A stretch of DNA of 64,000 bases, taken from positions 216,830 through 280,829 of the forward strand of contig NZ_WJII01000004.1 of NCBI RefSeq assembly GCF_009649635.1, given 5' to 3'. Positions 52,168 through 61,390 of this stretch are shown one piece after another. Position 1 is the stretch's first letter. Each line of letters begins with the position of its first letter. Under the pieces are notes generated by a model, which saw only the letters and a program-made list of their open reading frames with translations, made no database searches and had not been told where the DNA came from. The DNA is from Microbacterium sp. SYP-A9085. GTDB lineage: Bacteria > Actinomycetota > Actinomycetes > Actinomycetales > Microbacteriaceae. The position numbers and the translations under genes are program-made.

Positions 52168-54279
52168 TCAGCCGACGACCAGGGTATTGAGGGCGACGTG
52201 GTGGCACGCCACCAGGTCGCCATCGTGATCGACGAGGTCGGGATCCTTCGCGTCGCACAGCGCGCGCTCGGACTCGCCGATGATCTTGTACAGCGGGCAG
52301 CGCGTACGGAAACGGCATCCGTCGATCTGCTCGGCGGGGCTAGGCAGGTCGCCCTGCAGCAGGACCCGCTCACGGGTGCGCTCGATCGCCGGGTCCGGGA
52401 TCGGCGCGGCCGACATCAGCGCCTGGGTGTACGGATGCTTGGGGCGGTCGAACACGTCGGCGATGTGCCCGTACTCGACGATCTCACCGAGGTACATCAC
52501 CGCGACGTCGTCGGCGATCTGGCGGACCACCGCCAGGTCGTGCGCGACGAAGATGAGGGAGAGCCCCAACTGGTCGCGCAGGTCCTGCAGCAGATTTATC
52601 ACGCCCGCCTGGATCGACACGTCCAGCGCCGAGACCGGCTCGTCCAGGACGAGGATCTTCGGGTCGGTGGCCAGTCCCCTCGCGATGCCGATGCGCTGGC
52701 GCTGCCCGCCGGAGAACTCGTGCGGGTAGCGGTCCAGCATCGACGAGTCCAGGCCCACCAGGTCCAGCAGCTCGGCGACGCGCGCGTTGCGCTTGTCCCG
52801 TGGGACACCCTGCGCCAGCAGCGGCTCGCCGACGACATCCGCTATCGGCAGGCGCGGGTCGACGGCGGCCGCCGGGTCCTGGAACACTATCTGGATCTCG
52901 CTGCGCAGCTTCCGGCGTGCGTGCGGGGTCAGCCTTCCGACATCCTGGCCGACGATCTCGATGGTCCCGCTCTGCGGCCCTACGAGCTCCATCAGCTCGA
53001 GGATCGTCGTGGTTTTGCCGCAGCCGGACTCCCCCACTATCGCGAGGGTGCGGCCGGGCTTGAGCGAGAACGACACGCCGTCCACGGCGCGCACCGTGCC
53101 CACCTGACGGCGGAACACGCCGCCCTTCATGAGCGGGAAGTGCTTGACAAGGTCCTTCACGACGATCACCGGCGGGGCGTCGGCGGGCACCGCCCGGGCG
53201 GTCAGCGCCTCCGGCCGCGGGAAGATCTGCGGGCGGGTGAGCTCGCCGTCGATGATCTCCCCGGCGCGGTGGCACGCCGAGAGGTGCCGGTCCGGTCCGC
53301 CGTGCTCGACGAGCGCGGGCTCCTCGATGCGGCACAGGTCGATGGCCGCGGGGCAGCGCTCCGCGAACGGGCAGCCCTGCGGCAGGTGTGCGAGCGAGGG
53401 CGGACGACCCTCGAGCGGCACGAGCCGTGTGGTCCCGGCGGTGCGGATGTTCGGCACCGAGCGCAGCAGGCCGATCGTGTACGGCATGGTCGGCTCGTGG
53501 AAGACCTGGTCGACGGTGCCGTACTCGACGAGCTTGCCGGCGTACATCACCGCGACCCGGTCGGCCTGCCCCGCGACCACGCCGAGGTCGTGCGTGATCA
53601 GCGACACGGCGGCGCCAGTGAGGTCCTTCGCCTTCTGCAGCACCTCGAGGATCTGCGCCTGGATCGTGACGTCCAGCGCCGTGGTCGGCTCGTCGGCGAT
53701 GATCAGGCGCGGGTCGTTCGCTATCGCCATCGCTATCATCGCGCGCTGGCGCATCCCGCCGGAGAACTCGTGCGGGAACGCCTGGGCGCGCCGGGTCGGG
53801 TCCGGGATGCCGACGATCTTCAGCAGCTCCACGGCGCGGGCTCCGGCGGCCTGCGCGCTGAGCGCACCGTCGTGCAGCCGCAGCGCCTCGGCGATCTGCT
53901 CGCCCACGGTGTAGACGGGGGTCAGCGCCGACAGCGGGTCTTGGAAGACCATCGCTATCTCGCTGCCGCGGATGCGGGAGAGCTGCCGGTCGTTCATCGT
54001 CAGCAGCGGCGTCCCGTTGTAGAGAATCTCGCCCTCGATCACAGCGGTGTCCGGCAGCAGTCCCATGATCGCCAGCGACGAGACGGACTTGCCCGACCCG
54101 GACTCGCCGACGATGCCGAGGAACTCGCCTTCGCTGACGGTGTAGCTGATATCCCGCACCGCGCGCACGTCTCCCGAGCGCTGCGGGAACGTGACGGACA
54201 GGTTGCGGACCTCCAGCAGTGGCCGTCCGACGCGCCCCGCGGTCCCCGGCGACTGAGGCTGAATGAGGGTCTCAGGCAC
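52168..54279 (-). CDS. Oligopeptide ABC transporter ATP-binding protein, two NBDs fused (system 1)
   Basis: The 703-aa cytosolic protein fuses OppD- and OppF-like ATPases. NBD1 has [11 protein letters not shown] (Walker A, 58-68), signature [10 protein letters not shown] and [13 protein letters not shown]2 has [21 protein letters not shown] and [10 protein letters not shown]. Each half ends in an oligopeptide C-terminal domain with paired cysteines ([12 protein letters not shown] and [11 protein letters not shown]). Both Walker sites look functional. It overlaps the permease upstream by 8 bp and probably drives import together with the two permeases below. Confidence 0.92.
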   Translation of the reverse strand: MPETLIQPQSPGTAGRVGRPLLEVRNLSVTFPQRSGDVRAVRDISYTVSEGEFLGIVGESGSGKSVSSLAIMGLLPDTAVIEGEILYNGTPLLTMNDRQLSRIRGSEIAMVFQDPLSALTPVYTVGEQIAEALRLHDGALSAQAAGARAVELLKIVGIPDPTRRAQAFPHEFSGGMRQRAMIAMAIANDPRLIIADEPTTALDVTIQAQILEVLQKAKDLTGAAVSLITHDLGVVAGQADRVAVMYAGKLVEYGTVDQVFHEPTMPYTIGLLRSVPNIRTAGTTRLVPLEGRPPSLAHLPQGCPFAERCPAAIDLCRIEEPALVEHGGPDRHLSACHRAGEIIDGELTRPQIFPRPEALTARAVPADAPPVIVVKDLVKHFPLMKGGVFRRQVGTVRAVDGVSFSLKPGRTLAIVGESGCGKTTTILELMELVGPQSGTIEIVGQDVGRLTPHARRKLRSEIQIVFQDPAAAVDPRLPIADVVGEPLLAQGVPRDKRNARVAELLDLVGLDSSMLDRYPHEFSGGQRQRIGIARGLATDPKILVLDEPVSALDVSIQAGVINLLQDLRDQLGLSLIFVAHDLAVVRQIADDVAVMYLGEIVEYGHIADVFDRPKHPYTQALMSAAPIPDPAIERTRERVLLQGDLPSPAEQIDGCRFRTRCPLYKIIGESERALCDAKDPDLVDHDGDLVACHHVALNTLVVG

Positions 54280-55207
54280 GGTTGACTCCCGACGTCGGGT
54301 CGATGGCGTCGCGCAGCGCGTCGCCGACGAGGCTGATGGCCAGCAGCAGCACTATCAGCGTGCCCGCCGGGAACAGGAACAGCCACGGTCGGGTGGTCGC
54401 CGCGGACTGCCCGTTCGCGATCAGCGTGCCCAGCGACACGTCCGGGGGCTGCACGCCGAACCCGAAGAAGCTCAGGCTCGTCTCGGCGAGGATCATCGCG
54501 GCCACCCCCAGCGTGGCGTCGATGATCAGCAGCGACGCGACGTTCGGGATGACGTGCCGGCGCACCACGGACCAGGTGCCGAAGCCCATGTACCGGGCGG
54601 CCTTGACGAACTCGCGGTCGCGCAGGGATCTCGTCTGGTTGCGGATCACCTGGGCCATGATCATCCAGCCGGTGATCGCCAGGAAGATCATCATGACCAC
54701 CCAGCTGCCGTGCGTGAACGGGTACAGCAGCACGAGGATGAAGAACGCGGGCAGCACCAGCAGCAGGTCGATGAGCCAGGCGATCATCTTCTCGCCCCAG
54801 CCGCCGAGATACCCGGCGGTGGCGCCGAGGATGCCGGCGATGATCGTCGCCGCGGGTCCGGCGATGAAGCCGATGATCAGGGATTTCTGCAGGCCCGACA
54901 CTATCTGCGAGAAGAGGTCGTGACCGAGGATGTCGGTGCCGAACCAGTGCAGGATCGTCGGCGGGTAGTTCATGTTGTCGACATCCTGGTCGGTGGGCGA
55001 CCAGGGCGTCAGGAGGTGTCCGAACACCGCGAGCAGGACGAACAGGACCACGACGGTGCCGCCGATCCAGAACCGCGGCGTGTGCTGCAGCCGTCGCCAG
55101 ATGACGCGTCCGCGCGACGCGGGCTTCGCGCCGGGCAGTTCGATGATCGGCTCGACCTCGGGGACGGTGTCGGACTGGGTGAGCAGGTCGGTCTCGGGCA
55201 GAGCCAT
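54272..55207 (-). CDS. Oligopeptide ABC transporter permease (DppC/OppC type), system 1
   Basis: The 311-aa permease has a cytosolic N-terminus with a basic segment before TM1 (RFWIGGTVVVLFVLLAVFG), then TM2-TM6, and the BPD_transp_1 domain. The EAA-like loop reads AARYMGFGTWSVVRRHVIPN, which contacts the ATPase. LTPWSPTDQDVDNMNYPP is the usual extracytoplasmic loop of OppC types. The gene overlaps the ATPase start and starts two bases after the OppB-type stop, so the genes are co-transcribed. Confidence 0.92.
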   Translation of the reverse strand: MALPETDLLTQSDTVPEVEPIIELPGAKPASRGRVIWRRLQHTPRFWIGGTVVVLFVLLAVFGHLLTPWSPTDQDVDNMNYPPTILHWFGTDILGHDLFSQIVSGLQKSLIIGFIAGPAATIIAGILGATAGYLGGWGEKMIAWLIDLLLVLPAFFILVLLYPFTHGSWVVMMIFLAITGWMIMAQVIRNQTRSLRDREFVKAARYMGFGTWSVVRRHVIPNVASLLIIDATLGVAAMILAETSLSFFGFGVQPPDVSLGTLIANGQSAATTRPWLFLFPAGTLIVLLLAISLVGDALRDAIDPTSGVNRA

Positions 55208-55208
55208 C

Positions 55209-56189
55209 TCAGCGCCTCACTCTCGGGTCGAGGGCCGCATACAGGATCTCGGACAGCGTCGACGAGCAGAGGATGAGGATTGCGATGAACAGCGTCGATC
55301 CGGCCAGCGAGTTGATGTCGTTCTGCTGGACGGACTGGATCGTCATCTCGCCCATGCCGTGCCAGCTGAAGACGATCTCGAGCATCGCGGAGCCGGCCAC
55401 GAGCGTGCCGAAGCTGTACGCGAAGAACGTGGACATCGGGATGAGCGCTATCCGCACGCCGTGCCGCACGAGCGCCGACCCGCGGGTGCGGCCCTTGGAC
55501 CGGGCGGTGCGGATGTAGTCGGCGCCGAGGACGTCGAGCATCGCGTTGCGCTGGTAACGGCTGTAGGAGGCGGCGCCCAGCAGCACGAGCACGAGGGTCG
55601 GCAGCAGCGCGTGCGATATCCGATCCCAGAACTGACTCCAGAAGTCGGGCGCCGCATTCGGGGAGTACTGCCCGCTGAACGTGATGAGCTGCGTGCCGAG
55701 GACGTTGTTCAGGTCGGTGGCGAGGATCATCAGCAGGATGCCCATCACGAACGTCGGCGTCGCGAAGACGATGTAGGACACGAGCGTGACGACCTGGTCG
55801 CTGGCCTTGTACTGGCGGACAGCGCCCCACACGCCCAGGACCACGCCGAGGATGGCGCCCAGGATCGAGCCCACCAGCAGCAGCTGCAGGCTGACGCCCG
55901 CGCGCACGCCGATCTGCTCGATCACCGGCTGGTTGCCGACGGTGAGCCCGAGGTCGCCGTGGAACATGTTGATGAACCACGTCCAGGTGCGCTCGATCAG
56001 CGGGATCTTGGGGTTCACACCCCACGCGTCCAGCAGCTGGTCGATCGAGGACTGCGGCGGTCGGGGATGCCGGTTCTCGAACTGCCACACCGGATTCAGG
56101 CCGATGCTGGCCAGGACGTACGCGAGCGAGGACGCCACGGCCGTCAGGATCAGGTAGTTGACGATGCGCCGGACGATGTAGACGGTCAC
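55209..56189 (-). CDS. Oligopeptide ABC transporter permease (DppB/OppB type), system 1
   Basis: The 326-aa permease begins MTVYIVRRIVNYLILTAVAS, the N-terminal helix pattern of OppB types, and has six transmembrane segments. The EAA loop is TARSKGRTRGSALVRHGVRI near residue 225. A long periplasmic loop (about residues 30-100) precedes TM2. It ends DPRVRR. GTG 56189 overlaps the stop of a possible 64-aa frame (GTGA). This is the first clearly real gene of system 1, transcribed in the order permease, permease, ATPase, SBP. Confidence 0.92.
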   Translation of the reverse strand: MTVYIVRRIVNYLILTAVASSLAYVLASIGLNPVWQFENRHPRPPQSSIDQLLDAWGVNPKIPLIERTWTWFINMFHGDLGLTVGNQPVIEQIGVRAGVSLQLLLVGSILGAILGVVLGVWGAVRQYKASDQVVTLVSYIVFATPTFVMGILLMILATDLNNVLGTQLITFSGQYSPNAAPDFWSQFWDRISHALLPTLVLVLLGAASYSRYQRNAMLDVLGADYIRTARSKGRTRGSALVRHGVRIALIPMSTFFAYSFGTLVAGSAMLEIVFSWHGMGEMTIQSVQQNDINSLAGSTLFIAILILCSSTLSEILYAALDPRVRR

Positions 56190-56380
56190 CGGCGCGGCTC
56201 CGCGTCTGTCGCGCGCGCGGCATCCGGCGGCCCGTCGCCGCTGGCGAGATGGGACCCTCGCCCGGTGTTCTCAATGATCACGGTCGTGAACGTTCCTTGC
56301 TCGTCGAGCGCCGACTTGTGGTCGACGACGATGTCGATGCCGAGTGTGTTCGGCGCTGGCCCCGCGGGACCGGCGTCCAC
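56186..56380 (-). CDS. Possible 64-aa leader protein upstream of the system-1 permeases
   Basis: A 64-codon frame from GTG 56380 ends by overlapping the OppB start (GTGA). The product is acidic in the middle (DIVVDHKSALDEQGTFTTV) and basic at the end; it has no transmembrane helix or known family motif. The overlap, which recurs between other coupled genes here, suggests a real coupled leader. A short A/T-richer region upstream (56385-56440) could hold the promoter. Whether it is translated is unproven, and it could be a chance frame. Confidence 0.35.
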   Translation of the reverse strand: MDAGPAGPAPNTLGIDIVVDHKSALDEQGTFTTVIIENTGRGSHLASGDGPPDAARATDAEPRR

Positions 56381-56517
56381 TCTAATTCGACATCGGCCGT
56401 TTCGCTGGGTTTCACTTGAATCTTTATCGGGGCGTTAGGTACGCAACGTGCTCAGATCAGCACGGCGGGCATCGCGCAGACCGCGCAGAACGCTGACCCG
56501 AACGGCGATCGGCCTGC

Positions 56518-57135
56518 TCACCAGGGCAGAACGGCGACGATCACGGCCACCGCGAGGACCGCACCGACCGCTATCGCGGGGAGATCCCAGCCGCGGGTGA
56601 CCGGTCCGGACCCGCCGCGCGAGGCCTGCCAGACCGAGCGGACGGCGACCAGGGCCCCGTCCGCGGAGGGCCCCCGGCGCATGCCGGCCGTGCCGCCCAC
56701 CGGCTGCCCCCACGGACTGTTCGTGGCGGTGACCGCCGGCACCGACGCGCCGTGGTCGCGGGTGCGTCCGCCGGCGCGGGGCGCGAACGGACTGCCCCAG
56801 CATTCGACGGTCGAGTCGTCGTCCAGGACTATCCGCAGCTGTGCGCGGCGCTCGACGTCCACGACGCGGCCCCACGGGACCCGCACCCACCGCAGCAGGT
56901 TGCGGGCGGTCAGAGCCTGCGCGTCCAGGCGCACGCTCATCCTGATCAGGAACACCCACGCGCACCAGCCGATGAACGCGAACACGGCGCCGGCGCGCAG
57001 CGCGACATCCAGACGCCCCCGCAGGGCCGCGTCGCCGACGAACACGACGGCGATCGCCACGAACGCCCAGAACGCGATGATCGACGATACGGCCCGCAGC
57101 ACCGTGGCGCCGCCGGAGGCGAGGTCCTTCGTCAC
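56518..57135 (-). CDS. PH-like (bPH) domain membrane protein, second of a pair
   Basis: The 205-aa protein has two transmembrane helices (about 13-35 and 42-64), a PH-like middle domain with RNLLRWVRVPWGRVVDVERR, a low-complexity Gly/Ser/Pro stretch, and a C-terminal helix (LPAIAVGAVLAVAVIVAVLP). Its architecture and short motif match the preceding paralogue. GTG 57135 overlaps the stop of that paralogue by four bases (GTGA). Function unknown; similar proteins in actinobacteria are annotated only as PH domain-containing. It is the last gene of the system-2 operon. Confidence 0.72.
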   Translation of the reverse strand: MTKDLASGGATVLRAVSSIIAFWAFVAIAVVFVGDAALRGRLDVALRAGAVFAFIGWCAWVFLIRMSVRLDAQALTARNLLRWVRVPWGRVVDVERRAQLRIVLDDDSTVECWGSPFAPRAGGRTRDHGASVPAVTATNSPWGQPVGGTAGMRRGPSADGALVAVRSVWQASRGGSGPVTRGWDLPAIAVGAVLAVAVIVAVLPW

Positions 57136-57701
57136 GCCGGCCCCCCGGTGACGAGGAGGGCGATCACGGCCCAGACGACGAGCACGCCGAGCGCGGCGAT
57201 CACCGGCACGTCCCAGCCGTGCCGCACCGCGCCGTCCGCCCCCGGGGACAGCCGCTCCCGGGCGGTCTCCCATGCACGCACGATGCTGTCGTACTGCGCC
57301 CGCATGCCCATGGGCGTCTCCGCGCGCGAACCCGCGCGCCGTCCCCCGCGTCCCTCGACGGGGCCGCCGACGGCGCGGACCTTCTCTCCGGCGTCGGTGG
57401 TGATCTCCACCTGCCACCGCCACTGGATGTCGGCGACGCGGGCCCACGGCATCCGGATCACCCGGAGCAGGTTCTGCACCGTGAGCGCCTCGTCGTCGAT
57501 CTTCAGGCCTGAGGCGAACGCCGACACGTACACGCACCACAGCGCCAGCAGCGGCCACGGCGCCAACAGCAGCGCGTCCATGAGGCCCGCCCGGATGACG
57601 GCGTCGCCCAGGAGGAACACCACGACCGCCGTCGAGATCACGAGCAGCGCTATCGCCGATCCCGGCCGGTAGACGTACCGATCCTGAGTGCGTCGGGTCA
57701 G
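57132..57701 (-). CDS. PH-like (bPH) domain membrane protein, first of a pair, probable CTG start
   Basis: The 189-aa protein has two N-terminal transmembrane helices (IALLVISTAVVVFLLGDAVI and LLLAPWPLLALWCVYVSAF), a PH-like domain with NLLRVIRMPWARVADIQWRW, and a C-terminal helix (PVIAALGVLVVWAVIALLV). It resembles its downstream partner throughout. No ATG, GTG or TTG exists in frame near the junction; CTG 57701-57699 overlaps the ATPase-2 stop by four bases (CTGA), like other coupled pairs here. The first in-frame GTG would cut into TM1. A CTG start is the best explanation. Confidence 0.68.
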   Translation of the reverse strand: MTRRTQDRYVYRPGSAIALLVISTAVVVFLLGDAVIRAGLMDALLLAPWPLLALWCVYVSAFASGLKIDDEALTVQNLLRVIRMPWARVADIQWRWQVEITTDAGEKVRAVGGPVEGRGGRRAGSRAETPMGMRAQYDSIVRAWETARERLSPGADGAVRHGWDVPVIAALGVLVVWAVIALLVTGGPA

Positions 57702-59365
57702 CGCGCACCACCGAGCGGGATCGCGGCGCCGGGGATGGCGTCCAGCAGACGCTGCGTGTACTCCTGCGTCGGGTTCGCGAAGATCTCGTCGACGGTGCCG
57801 TGCTCGACGACCCGGCCCTTCTCCATCACGCAGACGTCGTCCGCCACCACGCGCACGACGGCGAGGTCGTGGGTGATGAACAGGTATGTCAGGTCCAGTT
57901 CGCTCTGCAGCTCGGCGAGCAGCTTCAGGATCTGGTCCTGCACGAGCACGTCCAGCGCCGACACGGCCTCGTCCAGCACGACGATGTCGGGCTTGAGCGC
58001 GAGCGCGCGGGCTATCGCCACGCGCTGGCGCTGGCCGCCGGACAGCTCGTTCGGGTAGCGGCTGGTCAGCTCCTGCGGCAGCGAGACCTGATCCAGCAGC
58101 TCGACCACCCGGGCGCGACGCGAGGCCCGGTCGCCCACCTCGTGGATCTCCAGCGGCTCGGCGATGGTGTTCCCGATGTTGCGCAGCGGATCCAGCGACC
58201 CGTACGGGTCCTGGAACACCGGCTGCATGCGCCGGCGCAGCGCCAGCACCTCGCGGGTGTCCAGCGTCGACGAGTCCTTGCCGTCGATCTCGATGAGCCC
58301 GGCGGTGGCGTCCTCGATCTTCAGGACCATCTTCGCGACCGTGGACTTGCCGGAGCCGGACTCGCCCACCAGGGCCAGCGTCTTGCCCTTCGGGATGTCG
58401 AAGCTGACGGCATCCACGGCCCGGAACGGGACGGACCGGAACCCGCCGGTGCGGATCTTGTAGTCCTTCGTGAGGTCGCGAACGCGCACCGCGGGCACGT
58501 CGTCCAGCGTGGTCTCGTGCTCGATCCCCCGTCGCTCGGCCTGCGCCTGGATGCGCTTGGACGCTATGCTCGGCGCCGCGGCGACGAGCCGCTGCGTGTA
58601 CGGGTGCATCGGGTTCTCGAGGATCTCGCGGCTGGGGCCCGCCTCGACGATGTGGCCCTGCTGCATCACCACGATCTTCTCGGCGCGCTCGGCGGCCAGG
58701 CCCAGGTCGTGCGTGATCAGCAGCACCGAGGTGCCCTTCTCGCGCGTCAGACCCGCCATGTGGTCGAGGATGACGCGCTGGACCGTGACGTCCAGGGCGC
58801 TCGTGGGCTCGTCCGCGATCAGCAGCTTCGGGTCGGCGGCCAGGCCGATGCTGATCAGGGCACGCTGGCGCATGCCGCCGGAGAACTGGTGCGGGTACTG
58901 GTGCAGACGCCGTTCGGCGTCGGCCAGTCCCGCCTGCTTGAGCACTTCGATTGCGCGCTGGCGCACGGCGTGCCGCCCGTGGGCGATGCCGTTGGCGCGC
59001 ACCGCCTCCTTCACCTGGAAGCCGATCGACCACACCGGGTTCAGGTTGGACATCGGATCCTGCGGCACGTAGCCGATCTCGCGGCCGCGGATCCGCTCCA
59101 TCTGCGGGCGGCTGAGCGTGGTCAGCTCGCGGCCGTCGAGCATGATGCTGCCGCCGGTGACGTGGCCGGTGCCCGGCAGCAGGTTCACGATGGCCGAGGC
59201 CGTCGTGGACTTGCCGGAGCCGGACTCCCCCACGATCGCCAGCGTCTCGCCCGCGAACAGCTCGAGGCTCACCCCGTGCAGCACTTCGCGTTCGGTCTTC
59301 TGTCCGCGGAAGGCGACCTTCAGGTCGCGGATGCTCAGAAGCGGCGTCTGAACGGCATCGCTCAT
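57698..59365 (-). CDS. Oligopeptide ABC transporter ATP-binding protein, two NBDs fused (system 2)
   Basis: The 555-aa fused ATPase has NBD1 Walker [13 protein letters not shown], signature [10 protein letters not shown] and ADEPTSALDVT, and NBD2 [23 protein letters not shown] and LDEAVSALDVL. The Cys-bearing oligopeptide C-terminal motifs seen in system 1 are missing. The first half ends with HPYTQRLVAAAPSI. ATG 59365 overlaps the permease stop by four bases (ATGA). It supplies energy to the two permeases encoded upstream on the same strand. Confidence 0.92.
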   Translation of the reverse strand: MSDAVQTPLLSIRDLKVAFRGQKTEREVLHGVSLELFAGETLAIVGESGSGKSTTASAIVNLLPGTGHVTGGSIMLDGRELTTLSRPQMERIRGREIGYVPQDPMSNLNPVWSIGFQVKEAVRANGIAHGRHAVRQRAIEVLKQAGLADAERRLHQYPHQFSGGMRQRALISIGLAADPKLLIADEPTSALDVTVQRVILDHMAGLTREKGTSVLLITHDLGLAAERAEKIVVMQQGHIVEAGPSREILENPMHPYTQRLVAAAPSIASKRIQAQAERRGIEHETTLDDVPAVRVRDLTKDYKIRTGGFRSVPFRAVDAVSFDIPKGKTLALVGESGSGKSTVAKMVLKIEDATAGLIEIDGKDSSTLDTREVLALRRRMQPVFQDPYGSLDPLRNIGNTIAEPLEIHEVGDRASRRARVVELLDQVSLPQELTSRYPNELSGGQRQRVAIARALALKPDIVVLDEAVSALDVLVQDQILKLLAELQSELDLTYLFITHDLAVVRVVADDVCVMEKGRVVEHGTVDEIFANPTQEYTQRLLDAIPGAAIPLGGAR

Positions 59366-60300
59366 CGCTGCGCCCTCGCTCTCGGGTCGAGGGCGTCGCG
59401 GATCAGCTCGCCCAGCATGATGAACGCCAGCACCGTGACGGTCAGGAAGATCGACGGATAGATCAGCGACATCGGTGCGACGCGGATCGATGTCTGCGCG
59501 TTGCTGATCTCCGTGCCCCAGGAGATCGTGTCGCCCAGGCCCACGCCGAGGAACGCGAGTGTCGCCTCGGCCACGATCGCCGCGGCCAGGCTCAGCGTGG
59601 AGACCACCAGCAGCGGGGCGATGGCGTTCGGGATCACGTGTGAGATCAGAGTGCCGAAGTTCGACTTGCCGAGGGCGCGGGATGCCGTCACGAAGTCGGA
59701 CTGCCGCACCCGGAGCACTTCGGCGCGGACCACGCGCGCGGTGGACGCCCACGCGAACCCGCCGATCGCTATCGACAGCGTCAGGACGTTGCGGAACTGC
59801 GCGAACACCGTCATCACGACCACGGCCGCCAGGATGTAGGGGATCGAGAAGAAGATGTCGCCCACGCGGGAGAGCACCGAGTCCAGCCATCCGCCGTAGT
59901 ATCCGGCGAGGGCGCCCATGACCAGGCCGATCACCGACCCGATGAGGGTCGCCAGCAGGCCCACCGCGACCGAGATGCGGGTGCCCCACACGATGCGGGC
60001 ATAGATGTCGCAGCCCTGGAACGTGTAGCCGAACGGGTGGCCGGGGGCCGGTCCCCCGTTCGAGAAGTCGAGGCTGCACTGCGCGGGGTCGGTGCGGGTG
60101 AACAGCGTCGGCGCGAACGACATCAGGATCACGACGACGACGATCGCCACCGAGATCCAGAACGTCGGACGGCGCCGGATGTCCTCCCAGGCATCCGACC
60201 ACAGACTCGAGGGCTTCGCGGCGACCTTGACCGCGTCCACCGTGATGGTCGTGGTGTGGACGGGGGCGACGTAGTGCGTCGCGTTGACATCACTTGACAT
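59362..60300 (-). CDS. Oligopeptide ABC transporter permease (DppC/OppC type), system 2
   Basis: The 312-aa permease has a cytosolic N-terminus before TM1 (FWISVAIVVVVILMSFAPTL), an OppC-type loop with DPAQCSLDFSNGGPAPGHP, and the EAA loop ASRALGKSNFGTLISHVIPN near residue 210. It ends in DPRARAQR. It overlaps the OppB-type permease by 11 bp upstream and the ATPase by 4 bp downstream, consistent with one transcript. Confidence 0.92.
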   Translation of the reverse strand: MSSDVNATHYVAPVHTTTITVDAVKVAAKPSSLWSDAWEDIRRRPTFWISVAIVVVVILMSFAPTLFTRTDPAQCSLDFSNGGPAPGHPFGYTFQGCDIYARIVWGTRISVAVGLLATLIGSVIGLVMGALAGYYGGWLDSVLSRVGDIFFSIPYILAAVVVMTVFAQFRNVLTLSIAIGGFAWASTARVVRAEVLRVRQSDFVTASRALGKSNFGTLISHVIPNAIAPLLVVSTLSLAAAIVAEATLAFLGVGLGDTISWGTEISNAQTSIRVAPMSLIYPSIFLTVTVLAFIMLGELIRDALDPRARAQR

Positions 60301-61219
60301 AGCGGATCCTCGGGTCCAGCAGCCCGTAGAGCAGGTCCACGAGCAGGTTCACGAGCACATAGAGGACGACGAAGATCGTCACGAAGGAGACGATCGTGGG
60401 GCCTTCGTGCCGGATCGTCGCCTGGAACAGCGTGTTGCCGACGCCCGGGATGTTGAACACGGCCTCGGTGACGGTGGCGCCCACGAGCAGGACGCCGAAG
60501 TTCGTGGCCGAGTTCGTGATCATCGGGATCAGCGAGTTGCGCATCACGTGGACCGGCAGGACGCGGCTGCGTGACAGGCCCTTGGAGTATGCGGTGCGCA
60601 CCCAGTCCTGGTTGCGGGTCTCGATCACCGAGCCGCGCATCAGGCGCATGCTCGTCGCGAAGAGGCTCACCCCGAGGACCAGGGCCGGCAGCCACAGGCC
60701 GTTCCAGCCGTTGTTCGCCCCGACGGTGGGACTGAACCAGCCGAGCTTGATCGCCAGGAAGTACTGGGAGACGAAGCCGAGCACGAAGACCGGGATCGAC
60801 AGGAACAGCAGGCCCACGATGAGGGCGCCGTGGTCGAAAGCCTTGCCCTTGCGGACCGCCGAGACGGTGCCGATCACGATGGACAGGCAGAACTCGATCG
60901 CTATCGACATGACCGCGAGGCGTCCGGTGACCGGGAGCGTCCGGGCCAGGACGTCGTTGACCGATTGGCCCGAGAACGTGGTGCCGAGGTCTCCGCGGAA
61001 GATTCCGGTGAGGTAGAACCAGTACTGCACGACGAACGGCTGGTCCAGGTGGTATTGCGCGCGCAGCTCGGCCAGGAGCTGAGGGCTCGGCTGCTTGTCG
61101 CCGAACAGCGCGGCGATGGGGTCGCCGGGCATGGCGAACACGAGGAAATAGATGAGCAGGGTGGCTCCGATGAACACCGGAATCACCTGCAACAGACGCC
61201 GCAGGATGTAGACGAGCAT
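60290..61219 (-). CDS. Oligopeptide ABC transporter permease (DppB/OppB type), system 2
   Basis: The 309-aa permease begins MLVYILRRLLQVIPVFIGAT, a typical OppB N-terminal helix, and has six transmembrane segments. The EAA loop is TAYSKGLSRSRVLPVHVMRN around residue 205. ATG 61219 follows a strong GGGAGGG ribosome-binding sequence. It is separated from the SBP-2 gene by 171 bases containing a 19-bp hairpin. Confidence 0.92.
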   Translation of the reverse strand: MLVYILRRLLQVIPVFIGATLLIYFLVFAMPGDPIAALFGDKQPSPQLLAELRAQYHLDQPFVVQYWFYLTGIFRGDLGTTFSGQSVNDVLARTLPVTGRLAVMSIAIEFCLSIVIGTVSAVRKGKAFDHGALIVGLLFLSIPVFVLGFVSQYFLAIKLGWFSPTVGANNGWNGLWLPALVLGVSLFATSMRLMRGSVIETRNQDWVRTAYSKGLSRSRVLPVHVMRNSLIPMITNSATNFGVLLVGATVTEAVFNIPGVGNTLFQATIRHEGPTIVSFVTIFVVLYVLVNLLVDLLYGLLDPRIRYVK

Positions 61220-61333
61220 GCGCCCTCCCTTCGGGTGCAGGGGGCTTCAGATCGCGTCGCGGCGGTCGCCGGCCAGCTTTGTGTGCTGCCGACATCCTCC
61301 CGCGAAACTGATGCGAGTGCGAGTCGAGGATGG

Positions 61334-61377
61334 CACACCGCGAGGCGGTGACGTGGTCGTCACCGCCTCGCGGTGTG
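61334..61377 (-). terminator. Perfect 19-bp stem-loop after the SBP-2 gene
   Basis: 61334-61352 pairs without mismatch with 61359-61377 across a 6-nt loop (an extra G-C pair leaves a 4-nt loop). It starts 14 bases after the SBP-2 stop. There is no T tract and the operon continues with a strong ribosome-binding site, so it is more likely an mRNA-stabilising or attenuating element that lets SBP-2 be made in excess of the permeases. Confidence 0.7.
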
Positions 61378-61390
61378 GATCCCTAGGGTG

